DNA of 64,000 nucleotides, from NCBI RefSeq assembly GCF_004322705.1, contig NZ_SIZZ01000001.1, forward strand, positions 1,302,001-1,366,000. The letters are read 5' to 3'. The DNA comes from Dyella terrae. Its GTDB lineage: Bacteria > Pseudomonadota > Gammaproteobacteria > Xanthomonadales > Rhodanobacteraceae. The translations under genes were made by a program, and so were the position numbers. Under the pieces are notes generated by a model. It made no database searches and was not told the origin of the DNA. It worked only from the letters and a program-made list of their open reading frames with translations. Shown in pieces: positions 27,605 to 36,219 of the stretch; the stretch's first letter is position 1; the number at the start of each line of letters is the position of its first letter.

Positions 27605-30523
27605 ATGAGTTTCAAGCGCAGGATTCTGGTGCTGGCGATGGCGTCGGCGGGTATCGGCATGGCAGGCGACGTCCTGGCCACGGACGCGCCCATGGGCGCC
27701 ACCCCGCAAGACAACACAAAGGCCAACACGCAAGCCAAAGACACATCGTCCCAAACCGGATCGACCGCCGCGGACAACAAGGACGGCGAAAAGAAGCAGA
27801 CCAAAGAGGAAAAACTCGCCCAGACGCTGAGTGCCGTCACCGTCACCGGTTACAGCCGCAGCGCAGCGACCTCCGCCGACATCCAGCGCTACTCAGACAA
27901 GATCGAGAACGTCGTGACCGCGGCCGACATCGGCGGCCTGCCCGACCAGTCGATCGCGGACGCCCTCACCCAGCTGCCCGGCGTGGCGGCACAACGCATT
28001 GGTGGCCAGGCGTCGCAGATCAACCTGCGCGGACTTCCGGGTAACTTCATCCAGACCACGCTCAATGGTCGTGAGCAGCCGTCGACCAGTGGAAGCAACT
28101 ACATCCAGTTCGACGACTATCCGTCCGAGCTGATTCATCAGGTATCGGTCTACAAGTCCTCGCAGGCCAATGTCATCGAAGGTGGCGTCGGCGGCACCAT
28201 CGCCATGGAAACGGCGAACCCGCTGGATAACAAGAAAGACCAGACGTTCAACCTGGATACGCGCGGTAGCTACAACTCGCGCGCCAATGGCGTCTATGGT
28301 GCGAATCCGCGCGCCTTCCGCATCAGCGCCGCCTACCAGGGCAAGTTCCTGGACAACACGTTGGGCGTGGGCCTGGGCTACGCACAGATGTACCAGCCGC
28401 ATGTCGCCGAGCAGTACATCAACGAGTCCTACTCGACCTCGCCAACCATGCTCAATGGCAAGCCTACCTACATCAACACCGGCGTGCAGATCAGTCAAAA
28501 CGGTGGCACGGAACGTCGGCATGGCTATATGGGCACGGTCGTTTGGCAACCCAACGACGCGTTCAAGCTGACCGGCAACGGCTTCTATTCGAAGTACGAC
28601 AACACGTCGTTCCAGCGCGGCATGCGCGCGCAACTGTTTACCAACGGCGGCGCGGTCATCACCGACCCGGTTGTCTCGTCCAATGGCGCCCTGATTGGTG
28701 GCACGGCCAGCAGCATTCCGGGCGGATTCTGGGGCATCAACGGCCTGCAAGCCTTTTCGGTCGCGACCACGGCAAACGATCAATCGAACAACGCCAACGT
28801 GTTTTCAGGCGGCCTGAACGCTGTGTGGAAGAACGGGCCGTGGAAGGTCATGGCGGACGTATCCGCATCGCGCGCCAACAGCCACACGGTGGGTTCCGAT
28901 GTCACGGCGGACGTCTACAACGGCCTGGGCAGCGGCTTACCCCTCATCGCGGACCAGTCGGTCTCATTCCTGCTGCACGGGCTCAATGTCGGCGATTTTT
29001 CGGTCGCCAACCCAGGCTCGTATACCGACCTGAGCAAGATGGCGTTGTCGAGCTACGGCATGTATCCGACAACCTACCGCGACGACCGCAAGGCATTCCG
29101 CTCGTCGGTGCGCTACGAGTTCACGGACAACCCGGTGTTCGCCGGCCTGGAAGGCGGCGTCTATCTGAGCAACCAGAAATACAGCGCCGATCGCGCGGTA
29201 TGGCTTTACGGCTCGGCCTGGGGACAGTACTGGCTGTCCACGCCGAACCAGCCTCCGCTGACGCTGGACAGCTCCAACGCGGTCAAGACCTGCTGGAAGA
29301 GCAGCCAGTTCAAGAACTTCCCTTGCTTCCTTGGCCTGAACGCGAACGCGATTCTGGCCGCGCACGGTGTCACGCCCAATCCGCAGAAGGATTGGTCGCA
29401 GAACTGGACCGAGACCCAGAGCGGCGACGTCAACGTCAAGATCCGCGATGCCTTCGTGCAAGCCGATATCGAAACCACCGTGTTCGACCGCGCGCTCTCC
29501 GGCAACGTCGGCCTGCGCGTCGTGCATACCTCCCAGTTCAGCCCAGGCCTGCAGCAGGTGGGCAATGGCGCAGGCGAGCCCATCGCCGATGGCCACGGCG
29601 TGATCAGCAAGGACTACGTCCACGTCAATCCGGGCCAGAGCTACACCGATTACCTGCCCTCGCTGAACCTCAATCTGGAACTGGACGACGAGAACCAGCT
29701 TCGCTTTGCAGCGGCCAAGGTCATGGCGCGCCCGCCGATCGACATGCTGAAGTCCGGCGTGGCCTCGTACATCTTCAATGGCACCTACAATCTGACGAGC
29801 GGCACGAATCCGATGCTCGATCCGATGTACGCCAAGCAGTACGACCTGGTATTCGCGCACTACTTCCCGGACTCCACCGGCGTGTTCGCCGCCGATGTGT
29901 TTTACAAACACATTGACTCGTTCGTGCAGACAGTCACTGACCCGAACTACGACTTTGCCGCGCACGGCTACATCGTCCCGATCAATCCGCAGACCGGCCA
30001 GCCCTACCTCAACGGCACCTTCCAGACTGCCTACAACAACACCAAGGGTGGTTACGTGCGGGGCGTCGAACTGCAGTTCATGCGGACGCATTTCCTGCCC
30101 GGCCCCTGGTCCGGCCTGGGCTTCAGCGTCAACTATGCCTACACGGAAAGCGGCACCAAGGTGGAATCCAACCTCGGCGGCTTCCCGCAGGAACAGGGTT
30201 TGCCCGGGCTGTCGAAGAACGTGGCCAGCGCTGCCCTCTTCTACGATGGAGGCAGGTTCTCCACGCGCCTGGCCGCCAACTACCGCTCGCCGTTCGTGTC
30301 CGCCGCGCAGGTGTCGTTCACCTTCCAGACCGTGTATTTCGCGTCCGAAAAGGTCCTCGATTACCAGGCGTCGTACAAGTTCAACGACTATGTCAGCGGC
30401 CTGTTCCAGGTACTCAACCTGACGGACCAGCCAACGCGCACGTACTTCGGCAACTCGACGCAGACGAGCACCATCCAGTACTTCGGCCGCACGATCTATG
30501 CCGGCGTCAGCCTGAAGTTCTGA
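27605..30523 (+). CDS. TonB-dependent receptor, Xanthomonas/Caulobacter carbohydrate type
   Basis: This outer-membrane transporter takes up large or scarce sugars with energy from TonB. The 972 residues start with a signal peptide (MSFKRRILVLAMASAGIGMA, cut after a following Ala), then a Lys/Thr/Gln-rich linker, and a TonB-box-like stretch (TLSAVTVTGYSRS, about residue 80). The plug domain contains GGLPDQSIADALTQLPGV and INLRGLPGNFIQTTLNGREQ. The 22-strand barrel ends in Phe (YAGVSLKF), the outer-membrane insertion signal. The plug pattern is that of the family typical of Xanthomonas and Caulobacter (TIGR01782-like). GGGAGG precedes the ATG at 27605, with about 11 bases between. It is divergent from the alpha-glucosidase and shares its promoter motif. 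Confidence 0.93.
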   Translation: MSFKRRILVLAMASAGIGMAGDVLATDAPMGATPQDNTKANTQAKDTSSQTGSTAADNKDGEKKQTKEEKLAQTLSAVTVTGYSRSAATSADIQRYSDKIENVVTAADIGGLPDQSIADALTQLPGVAAQRIGGQASQINLRGLPGNFIQTTLNGREQPSTSGSNYIQFDDYPSELIHQVSVYKSSQANVIEGGVGGTIAMETANPLDNKKDQTFNLDTRGSYNSRANGVYGANPRAFRISAAYQGKFLDNTLGVGLGYAQMYQPHVAEQYINESYSTSPTMLNGKPTYINTGVQISQNGGTERRHGYMGTVVWQPNDAFKLTGNGFYSKYDNTSFQRGMRAQLFTNGGAVITDPVVSSNGALIGGTASSIPGGFWGINGLQAFSVATTANDQSNNANVFSGGLNAVWKNGPWKVMADVSASRANSHTVGSDVTADVYNGLGSGLPLIADQSVSFLLHGLNVGDFSVANPGSYTDLSKMALSSYGMYPTTYRDDRKAFRSSVRYEFTDNPVFAGLEGGVYLSNQKYSADRAVWLYGSAWGQYWLSTPNQPPLTLDSSNAVKTCWKSSQFKNFPCFLGLNANAILAAHGVTPNPQKDWSQNWTETQSGDVNVKIRDAFVQADIETTVFDRALSGNVGLRVVHTSQFSPGLQQVGNGAGEPIADGHGVISKDYVHVNPGQSYTDYLPSLNLNLELDDENQLRFAAAKVMARPPIDMLKSGVASYIFNGTYNLTSGTNPMLDPMYAKQYDLVFAHYFPDSTGVFAADVFYKHIDSFVQTVTDPNYDFAAHGYIVPINPQTGQPYLNGTFQTAYNNTKGGYVRGVELQFMRTHFLPGPWSGLGFSVNYAYTESGTKVESNLGGFPQEQGLPGLSKNVASAALFYDGGRFSTRLAANYRSPFVSAAQVSFTFQTVYFASEKVLDYQASYKFNDYVSGLFQVLNLTDQPTRTYFGNSTQTSTIQYFGRTIYAGVSLKF

Positions 30524-30528
30524 GTCCA

Positions 30529-30561
30529 CGGGGTTGCGCGTTGCACGCAACGCCAACCCCG
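30529..30561 (+). terminator. long hairpin between receptor and GH39 genes
   Basis: CGGGGTTG (30529-30536) pairs with CAACCCCG (30554-30561), and inside it GCGTTGC (30538-30544) pairs with GCAACGC (30547-30553), leaving one bulged C. That makes about 15 base pairs six bases after the receptor stop. Only a short mixed T stretch follows, so it may be a partial terminator or an RNA-stabilising element that lowers GH39 expression relative to the receptor. Confidence 0.6.
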
Positions 30562-30582
30562 CTTATTTCCTGGAAACGATGC

Positions 30583-32064
30583 ATGCACATGAAGAAGGGC
30601 CGCCGACTCGCGACGGGGCTGCTTGCAGGTCTGCTGGCGCTTGCCCCGGCTGCGTGGGCCGAGACAGAAACCGTGGCCATTGCGATGGATGCACGGGCCA
30701 GCGGCACGCCGTTTCCACACTTTTGGGAACAGATGTTCGGGTCCGGGCACGCGGTGCTTGCCCTGCGCGACGATTACCGGCGCGACCTGGACATGCTCCG
30801 GCAGGCAACCGGCGTTCGCTATGTGCGTGCGCACGGCATCTTCAACGACGAACTGGGTGTGTTCGAGCTCGATAAGCAAGGCAAGCCGGTCTACAACTTC
30901 TCTTACGTTGACCAGATCTACGACGGCTTGCTGGCGCGGGGCGTCAAGCCTTTTGTCGAGCTCGGTTTCATGCCCGAGGCACTCGACAGCAAGCCCCATG
31001 CCCAGAAGGTCTTCTTCTACAAGCTTCGCGCGTCGCCGCCCAGGAACTACGCACTGTGGGATGGCCTGATCAAAGCCTTCGCGCAGCATCTTGTCGACCG
31101 TTACGGCATCGATGAAGTCGCGAGCTGGTACTTCGAAGTGTGGAACGAGCCGGACATTCCGTTCTGGAACGGCAAACCTGCCCAGGCCACGTATTTCAAA
31201 CTTTACGATCACACGGCGCGCGCCCTGAAGTCGGTCGACCCCCGACTGCGCGTTGGCGGGCCGGCCACGTCAGCCGTTGCGTGGATTCCCGAATTCCTGC
31301 AGCACGTGCATGCCCGCAAGTCCCCCGTGGATTTCGTCAGCACGCACGCCTACGGCAATGTCTGTCCTGATGTGAAGAAGGTGCGCGAGCAAATCGCGTC
31401 ATCGGCCTATCCCGCGCTCCCTTTCATCCTCAGCGAATTCAACGCCACCATCTATACGCGTACCGACATCACCGACGCCCCCTATATGGGCCCCTACCTC
31501 GCCAGCACCATTCGCGACTGTGCCGGCCTGGTCGACATGATGAGCTTCTGGACATTTTCGGACGTATTTGAAGAACAGGGTGTAGTGAAGACTCCGTTCT
31601 ACGGTGGCTACGGACTGATCGCGGAGCGCGGCATTCCGAAGCCCTCGTTCAACGCCTTCGCCATGCTGCACAAGCTGGGTGAACAACGTCTGCCAGCGGG
31701 CGACGGACCGGTGCTCGCCACGCGTCGCGAGGATGGCACGGTGGTGATTGCGCTCTGGAACTATGCTCGCCCGGCCCATGCCAAGCCAGACGGCTCCGTC
31801 GCCACGCCAAAACGCTTCGACGTGACCGTGGCTCATCTGCCCACAGGTACCGCGGCCACGCTGTGGCGACTGGATGCCGGGCATGGCAACGCCAACACCG
31901 CGTTCGATGCCATGGGGCGCCCGGCGTATCCGGGCATCGATCAGATCAAGACGTTGCAGCAGGCGGGAAGCATGGCCCCTGCGGAAACCCAATCGATGCA
32001 CGACGGGAAACTGAGCATTGAGATTCCACCCCAGGGGCTGGTGGTCCTGGAGCTCAAGCCGTAA
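30583..32064 (+). CDS. exported GH39-family glycoside hydrolase
   Basis: This is a retaining glycosidase of the beta-xylosidase/iduronidase clan. The 493-residue protein has a signal peptide (KKGRRLATGLLAGLLALAP, likely cut after WA) and a barrel with the acid/base Glu in YFEVWNEPDIPFW. The probable nucleophile Glu is in FILSEFNATIYTR. The early motif FPHFWEQMFGSGHAVLAL is typical of GH39. A C-terminal beta domain completes it. Known members cleave beta-xylosides or related links, so its presence beside alpha-glucosidases points to a mixed or decorated oligosaccharide. The start could be ATG 30583 (GGAAA upstream) or 30589. Its 3' end overlaps the LacI gene by 11 bases on opposite strands. 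Confidence 0.85.
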   Translation: MHMKKGRRLATGLLAGLLALAPAAWAETETVAIAMDARASGTPFPHFWEQMFGSGHAVLALRDDYRRDLDMLRQATGVRYVRAHGIFNDELGVFELDKQGKPVYNFSYVDQIYDGLLARGVKPFVELGFMPEALDSKPHAQKVFFYKLRASPPRNYALWDGLIKAFAQHLVDRYGIDEVASWYFEVWNEPDIPFWNGKPAQATYFKLYDHTARALKSVDPRLRVGGPATSAVAWIPEFLQHVHARKSPVDFVSTHAYGNVCPDVKKVREQIASSAYPALPFILSEFNATIYTRTDITDAPYMGPYLASTIRDCAGLVDMMSFWTFSDVFEEQGVVKTPFYGGYGLIAERGIPKPSFNAFAMLHKLGEQRLPAGDGPVLATRREDGTVVIALWNYARPAHAKPDGSVATPKRFDVTVAHLPTGTAATLWRLDAGHGNANTAFDAMGRPAYPGIDQIKTLQQAGSMAPAETQSMHDGKLSIEIPPQGLVVLELKP

Positions 32065-33067
32065 CGCTGGATTCCCGCACGACCAGATGGGCGGGAAGAC
32101 ACGTGCTCTGCACCGGCTTGCCTTCGATCAGCGCGATCAGGGCTTCCACCAGGAGACGCCCGGCACGCCGGGTGTCCTGCGCCACGGTGGTGAGCGAAGG
32201 GCTGACGTTGCCGGCCATGGCGATATCGTCGAATCCCGCCACGGCCACCTGCTCCGGCACCTTGAGCCCGCGTCGGATCAGTGCGCGCATGGCACCGATG
32301 GCAATCAGATCACTTGCCCCAAAAACGGCATCGAATGTCAGGCCTTTGTCCAGCAAGGCGAGCACCGCGTCGTGCCCGGACTGCTGGCTCGTTACCGCAT
32401 CAACGCGCAATGCAGGGTCCAGGTCGATCCCCGCCGCACGCAGCGCCGCCTGATATCCGCGATAGCGCTCCATGACTTCGGGCGAATGCTCCGGTGACCC
32501 GATGAAGGCCACGCGACGCCGGCCCTGGGCGACCAGATGTTCCGTCACCATCCGGCCTCCGAGCTGGTTGTCGCTACCGATGGCAATGCCCGGCTGGTCC
32601 AGCAGCAATGAACCCCAGCGCACGAAACGCGTACCCGACTGCGCCAGCGCATCGAGCTTGCTGCGATAGGCCAGGAAATCGCCGTACCCCAGCAGGATCA
32701 GTCCATCGGCCTTGTGACTACCCGTGTACTCGGCATGCCAGTTGCGCGACATTTGCTGAAACGAAACGAGAAGGTCGTAGCCTCGCTCAGAGCAGACGCG
32801 GGCAATCCATCCCTGCATCGACATGAAGAACGGATTGATATTTGACTCGTCAGGCGTTGGATCTTCAAAAAACAGAAGCGCCAGCGTGCGCGTTTGCTGC
32901 GTCCTCAAATTGGACGCGTTCTTGTCGACGGTGTAATCGAGCTTGCGCGCAATCTCACGAATCCGCTCGCGGGTCTTTTCATTGACCATCGGGTCGCCGC
33001 GCAGTGCACGCGACACCGTGGACTGGGAAACCCCCGCCAACTGAGCGACATCCAGCGAAGTTGCCAT
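32054..33067 (-). CDS. LacI-family transcriptional regulator
   Basis: This is a probable repressor of the sugar locus. The 337 residues begin with the LacI helix-turn-helix (LDVAQLAGVSQSTVSRALRG, residues about 5-24) and hinge (ARKLDYTVDKNASNLRT). A periplasmic-binding-protein-like sensor domain follows from about residue 62, with VFGASDLIAIGAMRALIRRG and VAGFDDIAMAGNVSPSLTTV. A sugar or its derivative is the expected inducer. It converges with GH39, the stop codons lying within the neighbour's end. It has its own upstream region of 150 bases, in which I see no copy of the shared site. Whether this protein or the AraC regulator binds the conserved sites is open. Confidence 0.9.
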   Translation of the reverse strand: MATSLDVAQLAGVSQSTVSRALRGDPMVNEKTRERIREIARKLDYTVDKNASNLRTQQTRTLALLFFEDPTPDESNINPFFMSMQGWIARVCSERGYDLLVSFQQMSRNWHAEYTGSHKADGLILLGYGDFLAYRSKLDALAQSGTRFVRWGSLLLDQPGIAIGSDNQLGGRMVTEHLVAQGRRRVAFIGSPEHSPEVMERYRGYQAALRAAGIDLDPALRVDAVTSQQSGHDAVLALLDKGLTFDAVFGASDLIAIGAMRALIRRGLKVPEQVAVAGFDDIAMAGNVSPSLTTVAQDTRRAGRLLVEALIALIEGKPVQSTCLPAHLVVRESSVTA

Positions 33068-33217
33068 GCGCCAAACACTCCGGACCTGGCCGTGGAAACG
33101 GCTTGTCAGGGCAGTGTAAGGGGGAAGGTGAAGGGCCGGTAGACGCTATGCAGCATGGGCATGCGTTCACTTGCCATGGCATGGATGCGTTCGTTCGCCA
33201 CCATGCATGGCAACTCG

Positions 33218-33766
33218 CTAAGCGGTAGCCAGCGACAATGCCACCTGCCCCGCCGGAACCACCGCCATGCGCCCGCCGAAGCTGTTGAGGTATCGCAGCG
33301 TCGCGTTGTGATGCGCAATGATCTGTTGCGCCGTCAGCACATCGTTGGCCGTTGTCGAATGGCCGTCGGACACCAGCGTGACGTCGTAGCCAAGGGCCAG
33401 TCCGCGCCGCACTGACGTATCAATGCAGAAATCGGTCTGCAGGCCACACACCACCACATGCCGCGTACCCTGCTCGCGCAGGATGTCGTCAAGGTCGGTC
33501 TGGTGAAACGAATCGGGCGTAGTCTTGCGCACGCGACGGTCGGCGGGATCCGCATTGAACCCGGCAGCGAACTGCCAGCCGTCGGTACCGAATTGCAGTG
33601 GTCCCTTGCCTTCCTCGTGCTGCACCAGGATGACCGGCACGCCGAGTTCGCGGGCACGGCTGGCCAGTGCGTTGATGCGCTTCAGCACACCGTCGAAATC
33701 GAAGGTGGGAAGTTCGCCAAAACACAAGGCTTGCTGGATATCGATGATCAACAGCGCAGTGGTCAT
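33218..33766 (-). CDS. isochorismatase-family cysteine hydrolase
   Basis: The 182-residue protein has the cysteine-hydrolase fold shared by nicotinamidases, isochorismatases and N-carbamoyl hydrolases. The catalytic Asp is in LLIIDIQQALCFG, a Lys is available in HEEGKGPLQFG, and the nucleophile Cys is in VVVCGLQTDFCIDTSVR, where the second Cys is the usual catalytic one. The substrate cannot be assigned. The ATG at 33766 yields the conserved N-terminus; an in-frame start at 33811 adds 15 residues without support. It lies upstream of the LacI gene on the same strand, 150 bases away, and is probably independent of the sugar locus. Confidence 0.85.
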   Translation of the reverse strand: MTTALLIIDIQQALCFGELPTFDFDGVLKRINALASRARELGVPVILVQHEEGKGPLQFGTDGWQFAAGFNADPADRRVRKTTPDSFHQTDLDDILREQGTRHVVVCGLQTDFCIDTSVRRGLALGYDVTLVSDGHSTTANDVLTAQQIIAHHNATLRYLNSFGGRMAVVPAGQVALSLATA

Positions 33767-34074
33767 GCTTTTTGTTCTCTCTGATCGGACAGACAGATTC
33801 CGTCCGTGCATCCAGGGGGCGATCTTTGCATCCAGGCGCTCCGCGCCCGCCCGTCCGATGCGACGCCCTCGTCACTCCCCTGCCGGCATCCTGCCAGCCG
33901 TCGGATTCTTATCCAGTGCCGGGCCGGCCACAACAGACGGCCCGACGACCAGTCAGGTTCCAGCCTGCCATTGGCTGAACCGACAGGCCATGGATAAGGG
34001 CTTCGTAAGCAAGCCAGCCGATAATTACGCGGCACAAAAATGCAGTTTTAACGGCTACTTGGAGCGCATCGCTC
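33767..34074. promoter_or_regulatory. divergent intergenic region with a 10-base direct repeat
   Basis: This 308-base stretch separates the isochorismatase-family gene from the two-component system. TGCATCCAGG occurs at 33807-33816 and again at 33827-33836, exactly 20 bases apart, 41-70 bases ahead of the isochorismatase-family start. That spacing (two helical turns) is typical of a regulator binding two half-sites on one face. No other element or gene is seen. Confidence 0.4.
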
Positions 34075-34740
34075 GTGCACGTCCTGCTGGTGGAAGATGA
34101 CCTGGACCTGGGCGCCGCGATCCAGCGCGCCCTGGACCGCTTTGGCTACACGGTGTCCTGGCTGCGCGACGGCAAGTCGGCCTTGCTGGCCATGCGCGAC
34201 CAGACCGCCGACCTGGTCCTGCTCGACCTTGGGCTCCCGGGCAAGGACGGGCTCGATGTGTTGGTGGAAGCCCGCCGCGCACACGTCACCACCCCCGTGC
34301 TGGTGATGACGGCGCGCGACGGGTTACACGCCCGCATCGACGGGCTGGATGCCGGTGCCGACGATTACCTGGTGAAGCCTTTCCACGTGGACGAACTGGC
34401 TGCCCGCATTCGCTCTCTGTGTCGGAGGGCACGCGGCTTTGCGGCCAATCGCGTCGAAGCCGGCGCGCTCAGCATCGATCTGGGTACGTCCGAAGTGACG
34501 TTCCATGGCAAGCCCATCGACCTGACGCGCCGTGAATTCTCCCTGCTGCAGGCGCTGATCGAGAACGCCGGCCGCCTCGTAAGACGCGAAAGCCTCGAAA
34601 ACACGCTGTACGGCATCGACCACGTCGTGGGCAACAACGCCCTCGAAGTGCTGGTACATACGCTGCGGCGCAAACTCAGCTTCGACACCATCCGCAATGT
34701 TCGCGGCTTCGGTTACATGATCCCGCGGAATCCGGAATGA
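34075..34740 (+). CDS. OmpR-family response regulator
   Basis: The 221-residue protein is a two-component response regulator. The receiver domain has the acidic pair Asp8/Asp9 (LLVEDDLDLG), the phospho-acceptor Asp51 (LVLLDLGLPG) and the conserved Lys in DDYLVKPFHVDEL. The winged-helix domain (about 125-218) ends with VHTLRRKLSFDTIRNVRGFGYMI split over its last helices and wing. The start is GTG at 34075 with GGAG 10 bases upstream. Its stop overlaps the kinase start (ATGA). The PmrA/QseB/TctD branch is the best match by eye. Its likely targets include the efflux genes just downstream. Confidence 0.93.
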   Translation: MHVLLVEDDLDLGAAIQRALDRFGYTVSWLRDGKSALLAMRDQTADLVLLDLGLPGKDGLDVLVEARRAHVTTPVLVMTARDGLHARIDGLDAGADDYLVKPFHVDELAARIRSLCRRARGFAANRVEAGALSIDLGTSEVTFHGKPIDLTRREFSLLQALIENAGRLVRRESLENTLYGIDHVVGNNALEVLVHTLRRKLSFDTIRNVRGFGYMIPRNPE

Positions 34741-36152
34741 GGGCGAGCAGCCTGCGCGCACGTCTGATCTGGCTGATCCTGGCGGCGCTTGCGCTGGTGC
34801 TTGTCCCGCTGGGCATTTACAGCTTCCAGCGCACGGTCAAGGAAGTGGATGAGCTGTCCGACGGGCGACTCGCTCAGTCCGCGCGTACGCTACAGGTGCT
34901 GATCGAGCATGCGGGCTTGCCCGCCATCCGCGGCAGCCAGGGGCAATCCAGCATCGTTGTGCCCATCACCGGTCATGCGGCCCAGGGCATCCTGGTCCAT
35001 GGTCACACCTACGAGTCCGAAGTGGGATTCCAGGTGGTCGACAGCGACGGCAAGGTGTTGCTGACGACGGCAAGCCTGGGCGATCTCCCGCCACCGCGTC
35101 CGACCGATGCGGGTTTTCGCGACACGCGCCAGGGCGACTACCGCTGGCGAATTTTCACCTTGCCGCCCGATGCCGAAGGCGTGGTGATCCGTTCGGGCGA
35201 GCGTTACGACAGTCGCCACGACATCATGCAGGCCCTGTGGATCGAGCACAGCCTGCCCTTGCTGCTGGGAATGCCCATCCTTGGCCTGCTTGTGGGATGG
35301 GCAGTGACGCGTGGGCTGCGCCCATTGCAGGAACTGGCGCAGCGACTTTCCACGCGCCGCGTCGGCAGTCGTGAACCGCTGGAGATCCGGCGCGCGCCCG
35401 CCGAACTCGCCCCCGTCATCAGCGCACTCAACGAGCAGTTCGCGCGACTGGAAAACACACTGGAACGCGAGCGGCGATTCAGTGCTGACGTGGCCCATGA
35501 GCTGCGCACGCCGCTGGCCAGCACGATCATCAACCTGGAAAACATCCAGGCGCACCAGGAACCTTCCGAAACCGAAGCCGCGCTCGACGGCGCGCGTCGC
35601 AGCGTGGCGGCGCTGGCCCGGCGCGTCGAACAACTGCTGGCCCTGGCGCGTCTCGAGTCGAGCTCGCAGGCGGGCGAGCGACGCCCCATGGACCTGGTGG
35701 CTGTGGCCGGTTCGGTTATCGAGGAACTGGCGCCACTCATTGTCGACAGCAAGGTCGAACTGACCGTGGATCTCCCGCGGCACCCCTTGCCCATGACCGG
35801 TTACGAAGCGGCCATGGCGGCCTTGCTGCGCAACCTGCTGGAAAACGCCTTGCGCCACGTGCCGGACGGCGGTTCGGTGCAGCTGTCCATGGCCGCCAGC
35901 GACGGCGTGGCCGAGATCGACGTGATCGACAACGGCGAGGGCATCCCGCCCGAGCGGCGGGAGGCGGTATTTGCACGTTTCCATCGGGAGGCTGGCAGTC
36001 GCGGCGACGGTTATGGACTGGGCCTGTCGATCGTCCAGCGTGCCGCGCAACTGCATGACGCCGATATCGCCCTGCTCGATTCGCCCATGGGCCATGGCCT
36101 TCGCGTGCGCGTGAGGGTACCCATGATCGTGCGCTCCCCACCTGCCCTTTGA
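34737..36152 (+). CDS. two-component sensor histidine kinase
   Basis: This 471-residue inner-membrane kinase pairs with the preceding regulator. It has a first membrane segment (LIWLILAALALVLVPLGIYS), a periplasmic sensor of about 130 residues and a second membrane segment (LPLLLGMPILGLLVGWAVT). A HAMP-like linker follows, then the dimerisation domain with the phosphorylated His254 (FSADVAHELRTPLAS). The ATPase domain shows N box NLLENALRHV, G1 box VIDNGEGIPPE and G2 box GYGLGLSIVQ. The architecture is that of the PmrB/QseC/TctE group. The ligand is unknown. Coupling to an efflux operon and an ArnT-like gene suggests a response to envelope stress or cationic compounds; that is inference. Confidence 0.93.
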   Translation: MRASSLRARLIWLILAALALVLVPLGIYSFQRTVKEVDELSDGRLAQSARTLQVLIEHAGLPAIRGSQGQSSIVVPITGHAAQGILVHGHTYESEVGFQVVDSDGKVLLTTASLGDLPPPRPTDAGFRDTRQGDYRWRIFTLPPDAEGVVIRSGERYDSRHDIMQALWIEHSLPLLLGMPILGLLVGWAVTRGLRPLQELAQRLSTRRVGSREPLEIRRAPAELAPVISALNEQFARLENTLERERRFSADVAHELRTPLASTIINLENIQAHQEPSETEAALDGARRSVAALARRVEQLLALARLESSSQAGERRPMDLVAVAGSVIEELAPLIVDSKVELTVDLPRHPLPMTGYEAAMAALLRNLLENALRHVPDGGSVQLSMAASDGVAEIDVIDNGEGIPPERREAVFARFHREAGSRGDGYGLGLSIVQRAAQLHDADIALLDSPMGHGLRVRVRVPMIVRSPPAL

Positions 36153-36219
36153 GTGCTGTCAAAAGTCGCCGCTAAGGGGATACTCGTAGCCTGTGCGCTT
36201 ACCTCTCCAAGGAGCGACG

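Noticed and set aside
28964..30556. 530-codon minus-strand frame opposite the TonB-dependent receptor
   Set aside because: It is a shadow of the receptor barrel-coding sequence, with no binding site or recognisable protein.
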